This document shows, piece by piece, positions 26,276-34,486 of a stretch of DNA of 64,000 nt. The notes beneath the pieces were generated by a model. It saw only the letters and a list, made by a program, of their open reading frames with translations, searched no databases and had not been told where the DNA came from. The stretch is from Anaerocolumna sp047777345. GTDB taxonomy: Bacteria; Bacillota; Clostridia; Lachnospirales; Lachnospiraceae. The stretch spans positions 1 through 64,000 of the forward strand of contig JBKEEJ010000014.1 of the NCBI GenBank assembly GCA_047777345.1. Reading direction: 5' to 3'. Numbering within the stretch: the stretch's first letter is position 1; every line of letters begins with the position of its first letter. The position numbers and the translations under genes are program-made.

Positions 26276-26942
26276 GAATCATGTACCCCATTCCCTTTTT
26301 GGTAAGTATAAAATCCGTAACCCCCATATCTTCCAGTTTTTTTCTGAGCCGGTTTACATTAACTGTAAGTGTATTATCATCGATAAAGCTTTCGTCTTCC
26401 CATAAGCTTTTCATAATTTCTTCCCTGGATATAATGTTATTTTTCTTTTCCATTAACAGCCGCAAAATTTTATATTCATTTTTGGTCAGTTCTGTCTTCT
26501 TATTACCGTAGCTTACAATGGCATCCTTTAAATCCAGGAGAACTCCCTTTGCTTCCAAAGTCTGAATTTCCCTGTAATAGGAATATGTACGTCGCAAGAC
26601 AGCCTGGATTTTTGCTATAACCACATCCATGGAAAAAGGTTTTGTAATATAATCATCTCCTCCCATATTCATGGCCATAACAATATCCAGATTTTCCGTA
26701 TGAGATGACAAGAATACTATGGGCACATTGGATATTTTCCGGATTTCGCCGCACCAGTAAAAGCCGTTGTAAAAAGGAAGGGAAATATCTAACAGTATCA
26801 GATGTGGCTTTTTTTGTTCAAACTCCTCCAAAATCTTATTAAAATCAGTAACATAATCCGATTCAAAGCCCCACTTTTTTATGCTATCATTTAAAAGGGA
26901 TGCAATGGTAAGATCATCCTCAACAATTAAGATTTTATACAT
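26268..26942 (-). CDS. BceR-type OmpR-family response regulator
   Basis: 224 residues. The receiver domain has the acidic pair E8-D9-D10 and phospho-acceptor D52 in LILLDISLPFYNG. The DNA-binding winged helix covers about 125-224, with TKNEYKILRLLMEKKNNIISREEI and NTLTVNVNRLRKKL. It is encoded between DUF1653 (nine-base gap upstream) and the kinase. Its likely target is the operator near 25280. Confidence 0.95.
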   Translation of the reverse strand: MYKILIVEDDLTIASLLNDSIKKWGFESDYVTDFNKILEEFEQKKPHLILLDISLPFYNGFYWCGEIRKISNVPIVFLSSHTENLDIVMAMNMGGDDYITKPFSMDVVIAKIQAVLRRTYSYYREIQTLEAKGVLLDLKDAIVSYGNKKTELTKNEYKILRLLMEKKNNIISREEIMKSLWEDESFIDDNTLTVNVNRLRKKLEDMGVTDFILTKKGMGYMIHD

Positions 26943-26951
26943 GAAAACCTC

Positions 26952-27548
26952 CTATCGTAAGCGTTTATTTTCAAACCTCGCATGGGTTTCCAGGCAAAAA
27001 ACAAATTCTTCGATACGGTCTTGCGTATTTCCTTCGCCCAAAGTACAATCAATGGACATTGCCATTTCACTCAGTATTTTGTCGGTAATATCCTTTTTGT
27101 TGTTTAACAGAATACGCAGTTTTTCTTCATAGGAAGTAGCATCCAGAAATTCCATCAGTATGGGATTTATACTATCTTGTTCATCTATTGTATCTGTTTC
27201 AGAAGCCGTTTTTATTTCCGTTTCACTAAAATTACTCTCTTCATTTATTTCCGATTTTTCTGCTTTTACCGATACTTCTTCTGTCTGAAAACTATTTTCT
27301 TCCTCGTCGTTTAAGTTAACTAACTCAAAGCGAAATTTTTGCTTTGCCTCAGGGTATTTATCTTTATCCACCTTTTCCATAAACATTTTAAGAGGCCTTA
27401 CATAAGTTTTAAAATTGCCATATAAAGCCTGGTAGACTACCATCTTCTCACCGGTTTCCGTATGGGTGGCTACCGTAATTATCTGATAAAGATTATTTTT
27501 AAAATGTTTGTATATTTGCCCCGGTTTTGGCATTTTTCTTTCTTCCAA
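26952..27548 (-). CDS. DUF1653 domain protein, first gene of the Bce-type operon
   Basis: 198 residues. The N-terminal DUF1653 domain (about 7-75) has GQIYKHFKNNLYQIITVATHTETGE and YQALYG. The middle (about 85-130) is acidic and low-complexity, probably disordered. The C-terminal helical part (about 130-198) is of no family known to me. The start is a TTG (27546-27548) seven bases after GGAGG; an ATG six codons later is an alternative. The gap to the response regulator is only nine bases, so the two are translationally linked. Function unknown; a role in the sensing circuit is only a suggestion from linkage. Confidence 0.75.
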   Translation of the reverse strand: MEERKMPKPGQIYKHFKNNLYQIITVATHTETGEKMVVYQALYGNFKTYVRPLKMFMEKVDKDKYPEAKQKFRFELVNLNDEEENSFQTEEVSVKAEKSEINEESNFSETEIKTASETDTIDEQDSINPILMEFLDATSYEEKLRILLNNKKDITDKILSEMAMSIDCTLGEGNTQDRIEEFVFCLETHARFENKRLR

Positions 27549-27676
27549 TTTACTTCCTCCCTGATTTGTCTTTTTATGTCAAAGTCACCTTTTATTATTT
27601 TCTACATATTCCTTACATATCCATTTTTCGTAACGATTCCGTAAACGTATTTCTGTGGGGCCGGTTTTTCCGATTC

Positions 27677-27710
27677 GATTGCATATGCAGAAAAAAAAGA
27701 TTGCATATGC
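27677..27710. promoter_or_regulatory. Paired GATTGCATATGC repeats (possible operator)
   Basis: Two exact 12-base copies start 22 bases apart, each with a GCATATGC palindrome. They lie about 130 bases before the DAHP synthase promoter and about 130 bases before the DUF1653 start on the other strand, so either gene could be the target. Confidence 0.4.
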
Positions 27711-27836
27711 TAAAAAAGCCTTGCTTTTCTATCTCTATTAATTTTTTGCCAAATCCAATGTTTGTATACTTCATTATACAATTATGGAAAAAATTATTCA
27801 ATGAAAAGAGTATGCCAACTGCATGAAGTCCGAATC

Positions 27837-27865
27837 TTGACTTAAAGTGGAAAAAAGATTAGAAT
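27837..27865 (+). promoter_or_regulatory. Sigma-A promoter of the DAHP synthase gene
   Basis: TTGACT (27837-27842), a 17-base spacer and TAGAAT (27860-27865). It is followed by AAAGGAG just before the ATG at 27899. The close fit to consensus makes this the main promoter. Confidence 0.75.
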
Positions 27866-27898
27866 AATTTAATATGCTAAAGTGAAAGGAGTTTTTAA

Positions 27899-28927
27899 AT
27901 GAGCTTTATATTTAAAAGGAAGGTTATCTCTCCTTCTGAATTGATAGAAATGTATCCTCTTCCTGAAAAAGATGCCTTGGTAAAAAAAGAAAGAGATAAG
28001 GAAATTAAAAAGGTTTTTACCGGCGAATCAGATAAATTTATCGTTATCATAGGCCCATGTTCCGCTGATCATGAGGATTCCGTCTGCGATTACATCAACA
28101 GACTTGCGAAAGTTCAGGAGAAAGTAAAAGACAAAATAATAATAATACCAAGAATTTATACCAATAAACCAAGAACAACCGGAGAAGGTTATAAAGGAAT
28201 CGTTCATCAGCCGGATCCGGAAAAAGAACCTGATTTACAGGAAGGCCTTATTGCCATGCGAAAAATGCATTTACGGGCCATAGCGGAAACCGGCTTAACA
28301 GCTGCCGATGAAATGCTGTATCCCGAAAACTGGCCATATGTGGAAGACATATTATCCTATGTGGCAGTGGGTGCCCGTTCCGTTGAAGATCAGCTCCACC
28401 GCCTTACCATCAGCGGTATGGATTGCCCGGCAGGCATGAAAAATCCTACCAGCGGTGATTTTTCCGTTATGTTAAATTCCTGCGTCGCTGCTCAGGCCAG
28501 CCACACTTTCCTGTATCGTTCCTATGAAGTAAAAACCACCGGCAATCCTTTAGCTCATGCCATATTAAGAGGCGCGGTTAACAAACACGGCCAGTCCATT
28601 CCCAACTATCATTATGAAGATATTGTTCTTTTGATGGAAATGTACAATGAACGGAATTTGGCAAACCCTGCCGTTATTGTTGATGCTAACCATGCCAATT
28701 CCAACAAACGGTACTATGAACAGCCAAGAATTGTAAGAGAAGTACTGCACAGCCGCAGTGTCAACCCTGATATTGCAAAGTTTGTAAAAGGCGTTATGAT
28801 AGAAAGCTATATCGAACCGGGCAGTCAAAAGATTTCGGAACATATATACGGTAAATCCATCACAGACCCTTGCTTAGGTTGGGAGGAAAGCGAAAAACTG
28901 ATATATACCATAGCAGATCATATTTAG
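27899..28927 (+). CDS. aroF: 3-deoxy-7-phosphoheptulonate synthase (DAHP synthase, type I-alpha)
   Basis: 342 residues. It joins phosphoenolpyruvate and erythrose 4-phosphate in the first step of aromatic amino acid synthesis. Typical blocks are IGPCSADHED, PRIYTNKPRTTGEGYKG, GARSVEDQLHR, GMDCPAGMKNPTSGD, VDANHANSNK and ESYIEPGSQ. They supply the metal ligands (Cys, His, Glu, Asp) and the PEP-binding residues. The length and N-terminal extension fit the feedback-regulated AroF/G/H class. It stands alone on the plus strand with its own promoter, and the AT-rich hairpin near 28958-28991 follows. Whether it responds to Phe, Tyr or Trp cannot be told. Confidence 0.95.
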   Translation: MSFIFKRKVISPSELIEMYPLPEKDALVKKERDKEIKKVFTGESDKFIVIIGPCSADHEDSVCDYINRLAKVQEKVKDKIIIIPRIYTNKPRTTGEGYKGIVHQPDPEKEPDLQEGLIAMRKMHLRAIAETGLTAADEMLYPENWPYVEDILSYVAVGARSVEDQLHRLTISGMDCPAGMKNPTSGDFSVMLNSCVAAQASHTFLYRSYEVKTTGNPLAHAILRGAVNKHGQSIPNYHYEDIVLLMEMYNERNLANPAVIVDANHANSNKRYYEQPRIVREVLHSRSVNPDIAKFVKGVMIESYIEPGSQKISEHIYGKSITDPCLGWEESEKLIYTIADHI

Positions 28928-28951
28928 CAGTGAACCTCGTCTGTTTTACAA

Positions 28952-28996
28952 AGTGCATTTTTGCATATTCAAAAAATCGATTATGCAAAAAAGTGC
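28952..28996. terminator. AT-rich bidirectional hairpin between convergent aroF and xerD
   Basis: TTTTTGCATA (28958-28967) pairs with TATGCAAAAA (28982-28991), and the flanking bases pair partly. It has T-tracts in both directions and lies between two convergent genes, which suits a shared terminator, although GC content is low. Confidence 0.45.
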
Positions 28997-29024
28997 CGCC
29001 ACATAATGTATGATAAATACTTTC

Positions 29025-29091
29025 GGAATGGCAACATGTATTCCATACGCTGTTTTAAAGGATGTATATCAGGAATACATGTTACACATTC
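29025..29091. repeat. Intergenic inverted-repeat element, copy I
   Basis: The left end GGAATGGCAACATGTATTCC (29025-29044) and right end GGAATACATGTTACACATTC (29072-29091) are inverted copies with a perfect 12-bp core. Similar ends occur at 30942-31074 and in part at 33858-33921. It overlaps no supported gene. Confidence 0.55.
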
Positions 29092-29149
29092 AAGTATTTG
29101 TGCTATACATTAGGCAGCAGCACCATATTTTTTCATCCAGGCAGTTATT

Positions 29150-30034
29150 TTATGCCCTTGGGTGGGCTTTCGCATATATGTCCGTAACTTTTTGAGGCTT
29201 ATTTTGCATATATATTTGTGTATAGGCCACATCGGAATGGCCCAGCATTTCCTGAATGCTATGTAAATCCGCTCCGTTTTCAATCATATGTACGGCAAAA
29301 GAATTTCTTAATATCTGAGGAGTAATATCATCTTCAATTCCTGCAGCCTTCCCGTAATATTTAATGATTTTCCAGAACCCCTGTCTGCTCATAGGCTCAC
29401 CGGATAAGTTGGTAAAACAGATATTGGTATTGGAATTACCAATCAGTTCCTTTCTGGATTTTTCAAAATAATTTTCCAGGGCAATTTTCGCCATATTGCC
29501 AAAAGGTATAATTCTTTCTTTGTTTCTGTTGCAGCACCTTAAAAAACGGTTATTCAGATTAATATCCTCAACTTTTATTGATATCAGCTCAGAAACCCGA
29601 ATACCGGTAGCATAAAGGAGTTCCAGCATTGCCTTGTCACGTATGCCTTTAATAGTACTTGTATCCGGCTGTTCTAACAGGCTGTTAACCTGGTCCTGGG
29701 TCAGAATGTGGGGAAAATGCTTTTCAACTTTTGGTGCATGCATCCGTTCCGTCGGATCTTCTTTTAAAATTCCTTTTTTAATTAAAAAGAGAACAAAAGC
29801 TTTAATGGAAGCAATATTTCTGGACACCGTCGCAGGTGACAACCCTTCCCGTTCCATAGCCAGTATGTAAGAGTTTAAGCTTGTTTCGTTAATTTTTCTC
29901 TCATCGGTTATATTTTGGCTTGACAAATGTTTAATCAGTTTGCTCAAATCATTTTGGTAGGATTTAATCGTATTCACCGATGCTTTCTTTACTTCCGACA
30001 TATAAATTAAAAATTCCTGCAATGCCGTCATCAT
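29150..30034 (-). CDS. xerD: XerD-like tyrosine recombinase
   Basis: 294 residues, the full XerD length. The SAM-like N-terminal domain covers about 1-95 and the catalytic domain 105-285. Catalytic residues are R146 (ATGIRVSEL), K172 (NRNKERIIP), R243, H266 (LGHSDVAYTQIY) and the nucleophile Y275. The first histidine of the HxxR box is replaced by glutamine (TPQILRNSF, Q240), which is unusual. The place next to spoIIM matches Bacillus, where xerD lies nearby, and supports a role in resolving chromosome dimers at dif. The substitution leaves open whether this is the main Xer recombinase. Confidence 0.88.
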   Translation of the reverse strand: MMTALQEFLIYMSEVKKASVNTIKSYQNDLSKLIKHLSSQNITDERKINETSLNSYILAMEREGLSPATVSRNIASIKAFVLFLIKKGILKEDPTERMHAPKVEKHFPHILTQDQVNSLLEQPDTSTIKGIRDKAMLELLYATGIRVSELISIKVEDINLNNRFLRCCNRNKERIIPFGNMAKIALENYFEKSRKELIGNSNTNICFTNLSGEPMSRQGFWKIIKYYGKAAGIEDDITPQILRNSFAVHMIENGADLHSIQEMLGHSDVAYTQIYMQNKPQKVTDIYAKAHPRA

Positions 30035-30195
30035 GTAATTTTACCTCTCCTTAAATTTCTTTTTAAATCCGGTCTATGGAAAATTCTATGTCTGTTATAA
30101 TTATAGTTTGTACCAATATGAAATGCAAACTCTATTTTCCCGCAATCTGGTATTAATTTCTGGTAATTAATCCGCAGGGGATGCTTAGCGATAAA

Positions 30196-30804
30196 TTAAA
30201 AAAGTACCAAAATCTTCTTTAGCAGAAAAGATGCCACATAGGTTTCAAGCAGGCCTCCTATTAACAACACAAGGGCTAACACCAGTATCAATAACAAATG
30301 GCGGATGATTTTTTCAGTCCTTCCCCTTTTACCCACCTTTCTGTCATAATACATACTCTTACACAACCAGTATCCTGTACGCAAACAAAGGAAAATAACC
30401 GGTATATAAAGTAAATAATGGGGAAAAGTATAGCCAAAAATCAGCAGAATCCCCTTAAACCCGTACCGTAGAAGAATTACGGTAAGAAAAAAGCCACACT
30501 GAAAACCACCATACAATATGCAGAAAACCAAATAAGGCAAACCCAGTGCCGTCGAACATAAAATCCAAAAAAGAAAAAACTTCCGAAAAATATTCCATAA
30601 CACATACCGCAAAAGTACCGGATAATCAATGACCGTTTCACGAATTTGCCTTAAATAATCCGCATCAGTTAAGTACAAAGTATCCCAATATAAGTCCTTA
30701 AATATTCTTGCGAACAAAAATCCTGCCAATATGCCCCCACCAAAAATAATAAGCCCAAGTTTTTCTTCACTCAGTTTTCGGAAACTTAATTTTGTGTTGT
30801 TCAT
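30196..30804 (-). CDS. spoIIM: Stage II sporulation protein M
   Basis: 202 residues, polytopic membrane protein with about five segments (near 16-32, 70-90, 92-115, 118-140 and 168-190). The pattern and size match SpoIIM, which works with SpoIID and SpoIIP in the complex that thins septal peptidoglycan during engulfment. The neighbourhood with xerD and a nudix hydrolase is as in Bacillus. ATG start with GGAGG upstream. The 161 bases between it and xerD show nothing else. Confidence 0.85.
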   Translation of the reverse strand: MNNTKLSFRKLSEEKLGLIIFGGGILAGFLFARIFKDLYWDTLYLTDADYLRQIRETVIDYPVLLRYVLWNIFRKFFLFWILCSTALGLPYLVFCILYGGFQCGFFLTVILLRYGFKGILLIFGYTFPHYLLYIPVIFLCLRTGYWLCKSMYYDRKVGKRGRTEKIIRHLLLILVLALVLLIGGLLETYVASFLLKKILVLF

Positions 30805-30882
30805 AAAACCCCTCCGGTATCTTAGGCTGTAAAAAGTTTGTTAACAGCTATCACTAACATATGATACCGGCATAAAAATAAT

Positions 30883-30900
30883 ACCGGCTTTTTTGCCGGT
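30883..30900 (-). terminator. Rho-independent terminator after the nudix gene
   Basis: ACCGGC-TTTTTT-GCCGGT; on the minus strand it is followed by ATTATTTTTAT. It ends the aspartate aminotransferase-proC-nudix unit, about 200 bases after the last stop codon. Confidence 0.6.
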
Positions 30901-30941
30901 AAAATTTGAGTCATAAAAAAAGTAACTTGTGATAAAAAACG

Positions 30942-31074
30942 GGAATGCACCGTATATATTCCAAACAAGTTTTACATCTTATTAATCTTGCATACTTACG
31001 GATACCATCAGTGTATACAAAATGAAAAAGACATTATTAAGAAAAGTGTATTATGGAATACATACTGCCATTCC
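30942..31074. repeat. Intergenic inverted-repeat element, copy II
   Basis: The left end (30942-30962, GGAATGCACC... ending TATTCC) and right end GGAATACATACTGCCATTCC (31055-31074) are inverted relative to each other and enclose about 90 bases. The inside shares TTATTRAT..CTTGYATAC and TGTATACAAA with copy III. The right end differs from the complement of copy I's left end at only two of 20 bases. Confidence 0.55.
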
Positions 31075-31104
31075 AGTAGTATTAATGAATTTAGGGAGTC
31101 GTCC

Positions 31105-31668
31105 TTACAGATTCATTTTTGTCTTATAGGCAAAAATTCCTGCAATGGTTTTGGCATCATCAATTTCGCCATTAAAAATCATATCGGTTAATTCTTGCAG
31201 CGTATATCTTTCGACAGTAACGAATTCATTCTCATCCAGATGTTGTTTCGATGGGATTAAGTCTTTTGCGTAATAGATGCCTATTTTTTCATTGCAAAAG
31301 GCCACAGAGGTATAGATGTCAATAAGATGTTCAACATGGTCACAGCGATATCCTGTTTCTTCTTCCAGTTCCCTGGCGGCACAGGTTTTTCTGTCTTCTC
31401 CCGGATTTAGCCCGCCTGCGGGAATTTCCAGAGAATATTTATCAATAGCATTACGGTATTGCCTAACCATAATAATTTTACCATTTTCATCTATCGGAAC
31501 GATGGCTGCGGCTCCTTTATGATAAATGAAATCCCAGTTGGCTTTATTCCCATTAGGCAATTGTATTGTGTCGGTGTACAAATCAATAATATGTCCTTTG
31601 TGAACCGGTGTTCTTTTTAGTCTCTTATATTCAAGTCTTTCATCTTCACTCATAATATAATCTCCCAA
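31105..31668 (-). CDS. Nudix hydrolase, ADP-ribose pyrophosphatase type
   Basis: 187 residues. The Nudix box is complete, running from GGLNPGED to the REL-EEETGY end (about residues 85-107), and gives the metal-binding glutamates. The N-terminal part (VHKGHIIDLYTDTIQLPNG) is that of ADP-ribose pyrophosphatases such as NudF. It would hydrolyse ADP-ribose to AMP and ribose 5-phosphate. It lies 44 bases after proC and is last in that operon. Confidence 0.9.
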   Translation of the reverse strand: MGDYIMSEDERLEYKRLKRTPVHKGHIIDLYTDTIQLPNGNKANWDFIYHKGAAAIVPIDENGKIIMVRQYRNAIDKYSLEIPAGGLNPGEDRKTCAARELEEETGYRCDHVEHLIDIYTSVAFCNEKIGIYYAKDLIPSKQHLDENEFVTVERYTLQELTDMIFNGEIDDAKTIAGIFAYKTKMNL

Positions 31669-31712
31669 TCATCAAAATTATGTCTTGCTTTTATAAAAGC
31701 TACTTTCGCAAT

Positions 31713-32519
31713 TTATTTTACCTTATTTAGCGATTCTGCTTTTTCATAGCAGGCATCCGTTGCTTTTATTATGGCATTACGGAATCCGTATTCCTCCAAA
31801 GCTGCTACTGCGGCTATGGTTGTCCCACCAGGAGAACATACCTGATCTTTTAATTTGCCGGGATGCTCACCGGTTTCCATTACCATCTTGGCAGCCCCCA
31901 ACACAGTCTGGGCAACCAGCCTGTAAGCTTTATCCCTTGGTATTCCATATTTAACTACGCTGTCAGCCAAAGCTTCTATAAATATATAGACATAGGCAGG
32001 AGAACTTCCATTGGCACAAACAACTGCATTCATCAGGTTTTCATCAAATATCTGGTATTTTCCGAAAGAAGAAAACAGCCGAAACACAACTTCTTTTTCG
32101 TCATCAGAAAAAGTATCTTTGGAAAAACAAATCCCTGTCATTCCTTCCTTAACCAAAGCCGGAGTGTTGGGCATTGCTCTTACAATACGCATGTTACTGC
32201 CTAATCCTTTTTTAATTGTGTCAATGGTTATTCCGGCAGCAATTGAAATAATAACCTGTTGTGAGGTAACCACATCTTTTATCTGGTCAAAAACATTATC
32301 CAGAAACTGCGGTTTAACGGCAAGTATTATATACTTAACCGATGCGGCAAGGCTTTTATTATCGGGCATAAAATCAAGGCCGGTTTTTTCCTTTACTTCC
32401 TTGCTTCTTTCCGGATTTACTTCTGAAAACACAACTTCATTGACACCAAATACATCACTGGCGCCAACCAACATTGGATATCCCATATTGCCGGCACCGA
32501 TAAAGCCTATGAATGCCAT
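31713..32519 (-). CDS. proC: Pyrroline-5-carboxylate reductase
   Basis: 268 residues. The N-terminal Rossmann motif GFIGAGNMGYPML and the C-terminal block VCSPGGTTIAAVAALEEYGFR are diagnostic of ProC. It performs the last step of proline synthesis with NAD(P)H. The first two enzymes, ProB and ProA, are encoded 9-12 kb away in this window, so the pathway is complete but split. The gap to the aminotransferase gene upstream is 47 bases. Confidence 0.96.
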   Translation of the reverse strand: MAFIGFIGAGNMGYPMLVGASDVFGVNEVVFSEVNPERSKEVKEKTGLDFMPDNKSLAASVKYIILAVKPQFLDNVFDQIKDVVTSQQVIISIAAGITIDTIKKGLGSNMRIVRAMPNTPALVKEGMTGICFSKDTFSDDEKEVVFRLFSSFGKYQIFDENLMNAVVCANGSSPAYVYIFIEALADSVVKYGIPRDKAYRLVAQTVLGAAKMVMETGEHPGKLKDQVCSPGGTTIAAVAALEEYGFRNAIIKATDACYEKAESLNKVK

Positions 32520-32566
32520 TTATTTTTCCTCCATTTTTCATGAATACTCTGGTTATTTGCCTGTTT

Positions 32567-33766
32567 TTACAGGGTACTTAAAAACGCTTCCAGCCGGTCC
32601 ATTCCCTTACGAATCTGTTCTTGGCTTATGGCATAAGACAGCCGTATATGATCAGCAAAACCAAAGTCCCCGCATGGTACAACAGCTATATTATAATCCG
32701 TAATTAAAATTTCCGCAAGTTTCTCCGTTGTACCGATAATTTCACCCTTGTATTCTTTCTTTAGAACTTTGCTGAAATCGACAAACATATAGAATGCGCC
32801 CTGAGGCGTTATGGCATCAATAAATGGCATAGCCTTAATTCTTTCCACCATATATAATCTTCTGCGATTAAACTCTTCCGCCATAACTTTAACCGTATCC
32901 TGAGGACCGCTTAAGGCTTCCACAGCCGCTTTCTGAGCTATAGAGTTAGGATTGGATGTCTGGTGGCTTTGTACGCTGCTCATTAATTTGGCTATTTCAA
33001 CAGATGATCCTGTGTAACCAATTCTCCACCCCGTCATAGAATAACTTTTTGCCACACCGCTGCAGGTTATGGTTCTTTTATAGATTTCATCACCTAAAGA
33101 CGCAATACTTACATGTTCCACATCGCCATAAATCAGATTTTCATATATTTCGTCCGAAACTACATAAATGTTTTTCTCAACTGCAACATCGGCTATGGCT
33201 TTTAATTCATCCCTTGTGTAAATCATACCGGTAGGATTATTGGGGGAATTTAAAATCAATGCTTTCGTTTTATCCGTACAGGCATCGGCAATCTGCTCAG
33301 CGGTAACCTTATAATTCTGTTCTTTGCTTGCCTTTATGTATACTGGCACACCGTCTGAAAGTTTTACGATTTCCGGATAACTTAACCAATAAGGCACAGG
33401 AATAATTACCTCATCACCGGGATTTAATATGGCTTCAAAAACATTTGTTAAGGAATGTTTTCCTCCGTTGCTGATGACAATTTGATTTGGCTTGTAGCTG
33501 ATATGGTTAAAAGTTTCAAACTTTTTACAGACTGCCTGTTTTAATTCCAAGATACCTGATGCATCCGTATATTTTGTAAAGCCGTCATGAATTGCTTTAA
33601 TTGCCGCATTATTAATATTATCCGGCGTATTAAAATCCGGTTCTCCTGCTCCGAATCCTACCACATCGATTCCTTTGGATCTTAATTCTTTTGCCTTGGC
33701 AGTAATTGCGAGAGTTGATGATGGCTTTACTGCCTGTGCTTTTTTTGATAATTCTAATGACATCAT
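32567..33766 (-). CDS. Class I pyridoxal-phosphate aminotransferase (aspartate aminotransferase type)
   Basis: 399 residues. The PLP lysine lies in SGVAKSYSMTGWRIGY. NSPNNPTGM and the C-terminal arginine region (DHIRLSYA) complete the fold. The sequence is of the AspB subgroup I-beta type used by Bacillus and Clostridia, which moves amino groups between glutamate and oxaloacetate. The substrate is inferred from family likeness. First gene of the unit with proC and the nudix gene. Two adjacent ATG codons are possible starts. Confidence 0.9.
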   Translation of the reverse strand: MMSLELSKKAQAVKPSSTLAITAKAKELRSKGIDVVGFGAGEPDFNTPDNINNAAIKAIHDGFTKYTDASGILELKQAVCKKFETFNHISYKPNQIVISNGGKHSLTNVFEAILNPGDEVIIPVPYWLSYPEIVKLSDGVPVYIKASKEQNYKVTAEQIADACTDKTKALILNSPNNPTGMIYTRDELKAIADVAVEKNIYVVSDEIYENLIYGDVEHVSIASLGDEIYKRTITCSGVAKSYSMTGWRIGYTGSSVEIAKLMSSVQSHQTSNPNSIAQKAAVEALSGPQDTVKVMAEEFNRRRLYMVERIKAMPFIDAITPQGAFYMFVDFSKVLKKEYKGEIIGTTEKLAEILITDYNIAVVPCGDFGFADHIRLSYAISQEQIRKGMDRLEAFLSTL

Positions 33767-33857
33767 TATCCTCCTTTTAAGCCTTCATATGAAATACTGT
33801 GTCCAATGGAATAGACACTTCCAGAAATAAATATTTAAGCATATAATTTTATTTCAT

Positions 33858-33921
33858 GGGAATGCACGTATCACATGGGATCAGCCATCGTTATTGATTG
33901 CTTGTATACAAATATACATTC
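33858..33921. repeat. Intergenic repeat element, copy III (partial)
   Basis: It begins with GGGAATGCACGTAT and ends with ATACATTC. Inside are TTATTGATTGCTTGTATAC (33891-33909) and TGTATACAAA. These parts align in order with copy II (30941-31074) with gaps, so it looks like a decayed copy. Confidence 0.4.
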
Positions 33922-33937
33922 ATAAAGTTTCCTATGT

Positions 33938-33966
33938 ATTTTATAATAACTGTTAACTGATTGCAA
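33938..33966 (-). promoter_or_regulatory. Possible sigma-A promoter of the aminotransferase-proC unit
   Basis: On the minus strand TTGCAA (33961-33966), a 17-base spacer and TAAAAT (33938-33943). It is about 170 bases before the start codon and overlaps no gene. Fit to consensus is moderate. Confidence 0.4.
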
Positions 33967-34294
33967 GTATATATTATGAAATTTTGAAAATTTATGTAAT
34001 TATAACAAATACAAATGTATTTACAGGAAAGACATGTACGGATTTTTGAAACAAGTATTCAGAAAAAAGTTATAAAAGGAACCTGTATTATTCATATTTT
34101 ATATACCATTATTAGGTCCAATTTCCTAAGGTAATGTAAAATATTATGTATTTCAAATAGTATAATTTCATCTTCACTTACAGGTATGAAGTCATAAATA
34201 TGGTTCTTTTATCAAAAAAACAGGAAATACAGGAAATGTTTCAAAAAATAAAGATGTTTAGAATTGCTCTGAAAAAGAAATTAATTTAAAAAGC

Positions 34295-34347
34295 GAAGGG
34301 TCTGTTACAAAATGTAGCACTGGAATATATTTTGCAACACTCCCTTC
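34295..34347 (-). terminator. Long hairpin behind the sugar symporter gene
   Basis: The arms 34295-34316 and 34326-34347 match at 18 of 22 positions (GAAGGG..TGTT.CAAAAT.TA). On the minus strand a T-run (CTTTTTAAATT) follows. It contains TGGAATATATTTTGCA (34321-34336), which recurs inverted at 37339-37354 on the far side of the island. Confidence 0.5.
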
Positions 34348-34486
34348 CTGCTTTGCAAAATGAAAAAAATGCTGGTCAGCTTTTTTCATAAAATTATGAT
34401 CCTGTACCAGGTAAGTCCAGGATAACCGTTTGTATTGTAGGATTTATATCACAATATCTTAGGTACTTTCAGTTTAAACGCATCTT

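Larger units (their letters stand above)
27549..27898. other. Divergent intergenic region between DUF1653 and DAHP synthase genes
   Basis: About 350 AT-rich bases without a gene I can support. They hold the DAHP synthase promoter (27837-27865) and two copies of GATTGCATATGC at 27677-27688 and 27699-27710, 22 bases apart. Each contains the palindrome GCATATGC, and the even spacing of two helical turns suggests a repressor site. Confidence 0.6.
33767..34486. other. 720-base AT-rich gap without a supported gene
   Basis: It holds the presumed aminotransferase promoter (33938-33966), a partial inverted-repeat element (33858-33921) and the terminator-like hairpin behind the sugar symporter (34295-34347). 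The rest has only short frames with no RBS or recognisable product. It marks the left side of the island that holds the symporter and TetR genes. Confidence 0.6.

Noticed and set aside
29010..29195. 61-codon plus-strand frame between aroF and xerD
   Set aside because: It consists mainly of the intergenic inverted-repeat element and the antisense end of xerD.
32011..32703. 230-codon plus-strand frame across proC and the aminotransferase gene
   Set aside because: Antisense shadow of two certain genes; the composition (Ser/Thr/Ile runs) is typical of reversed coding sequence.
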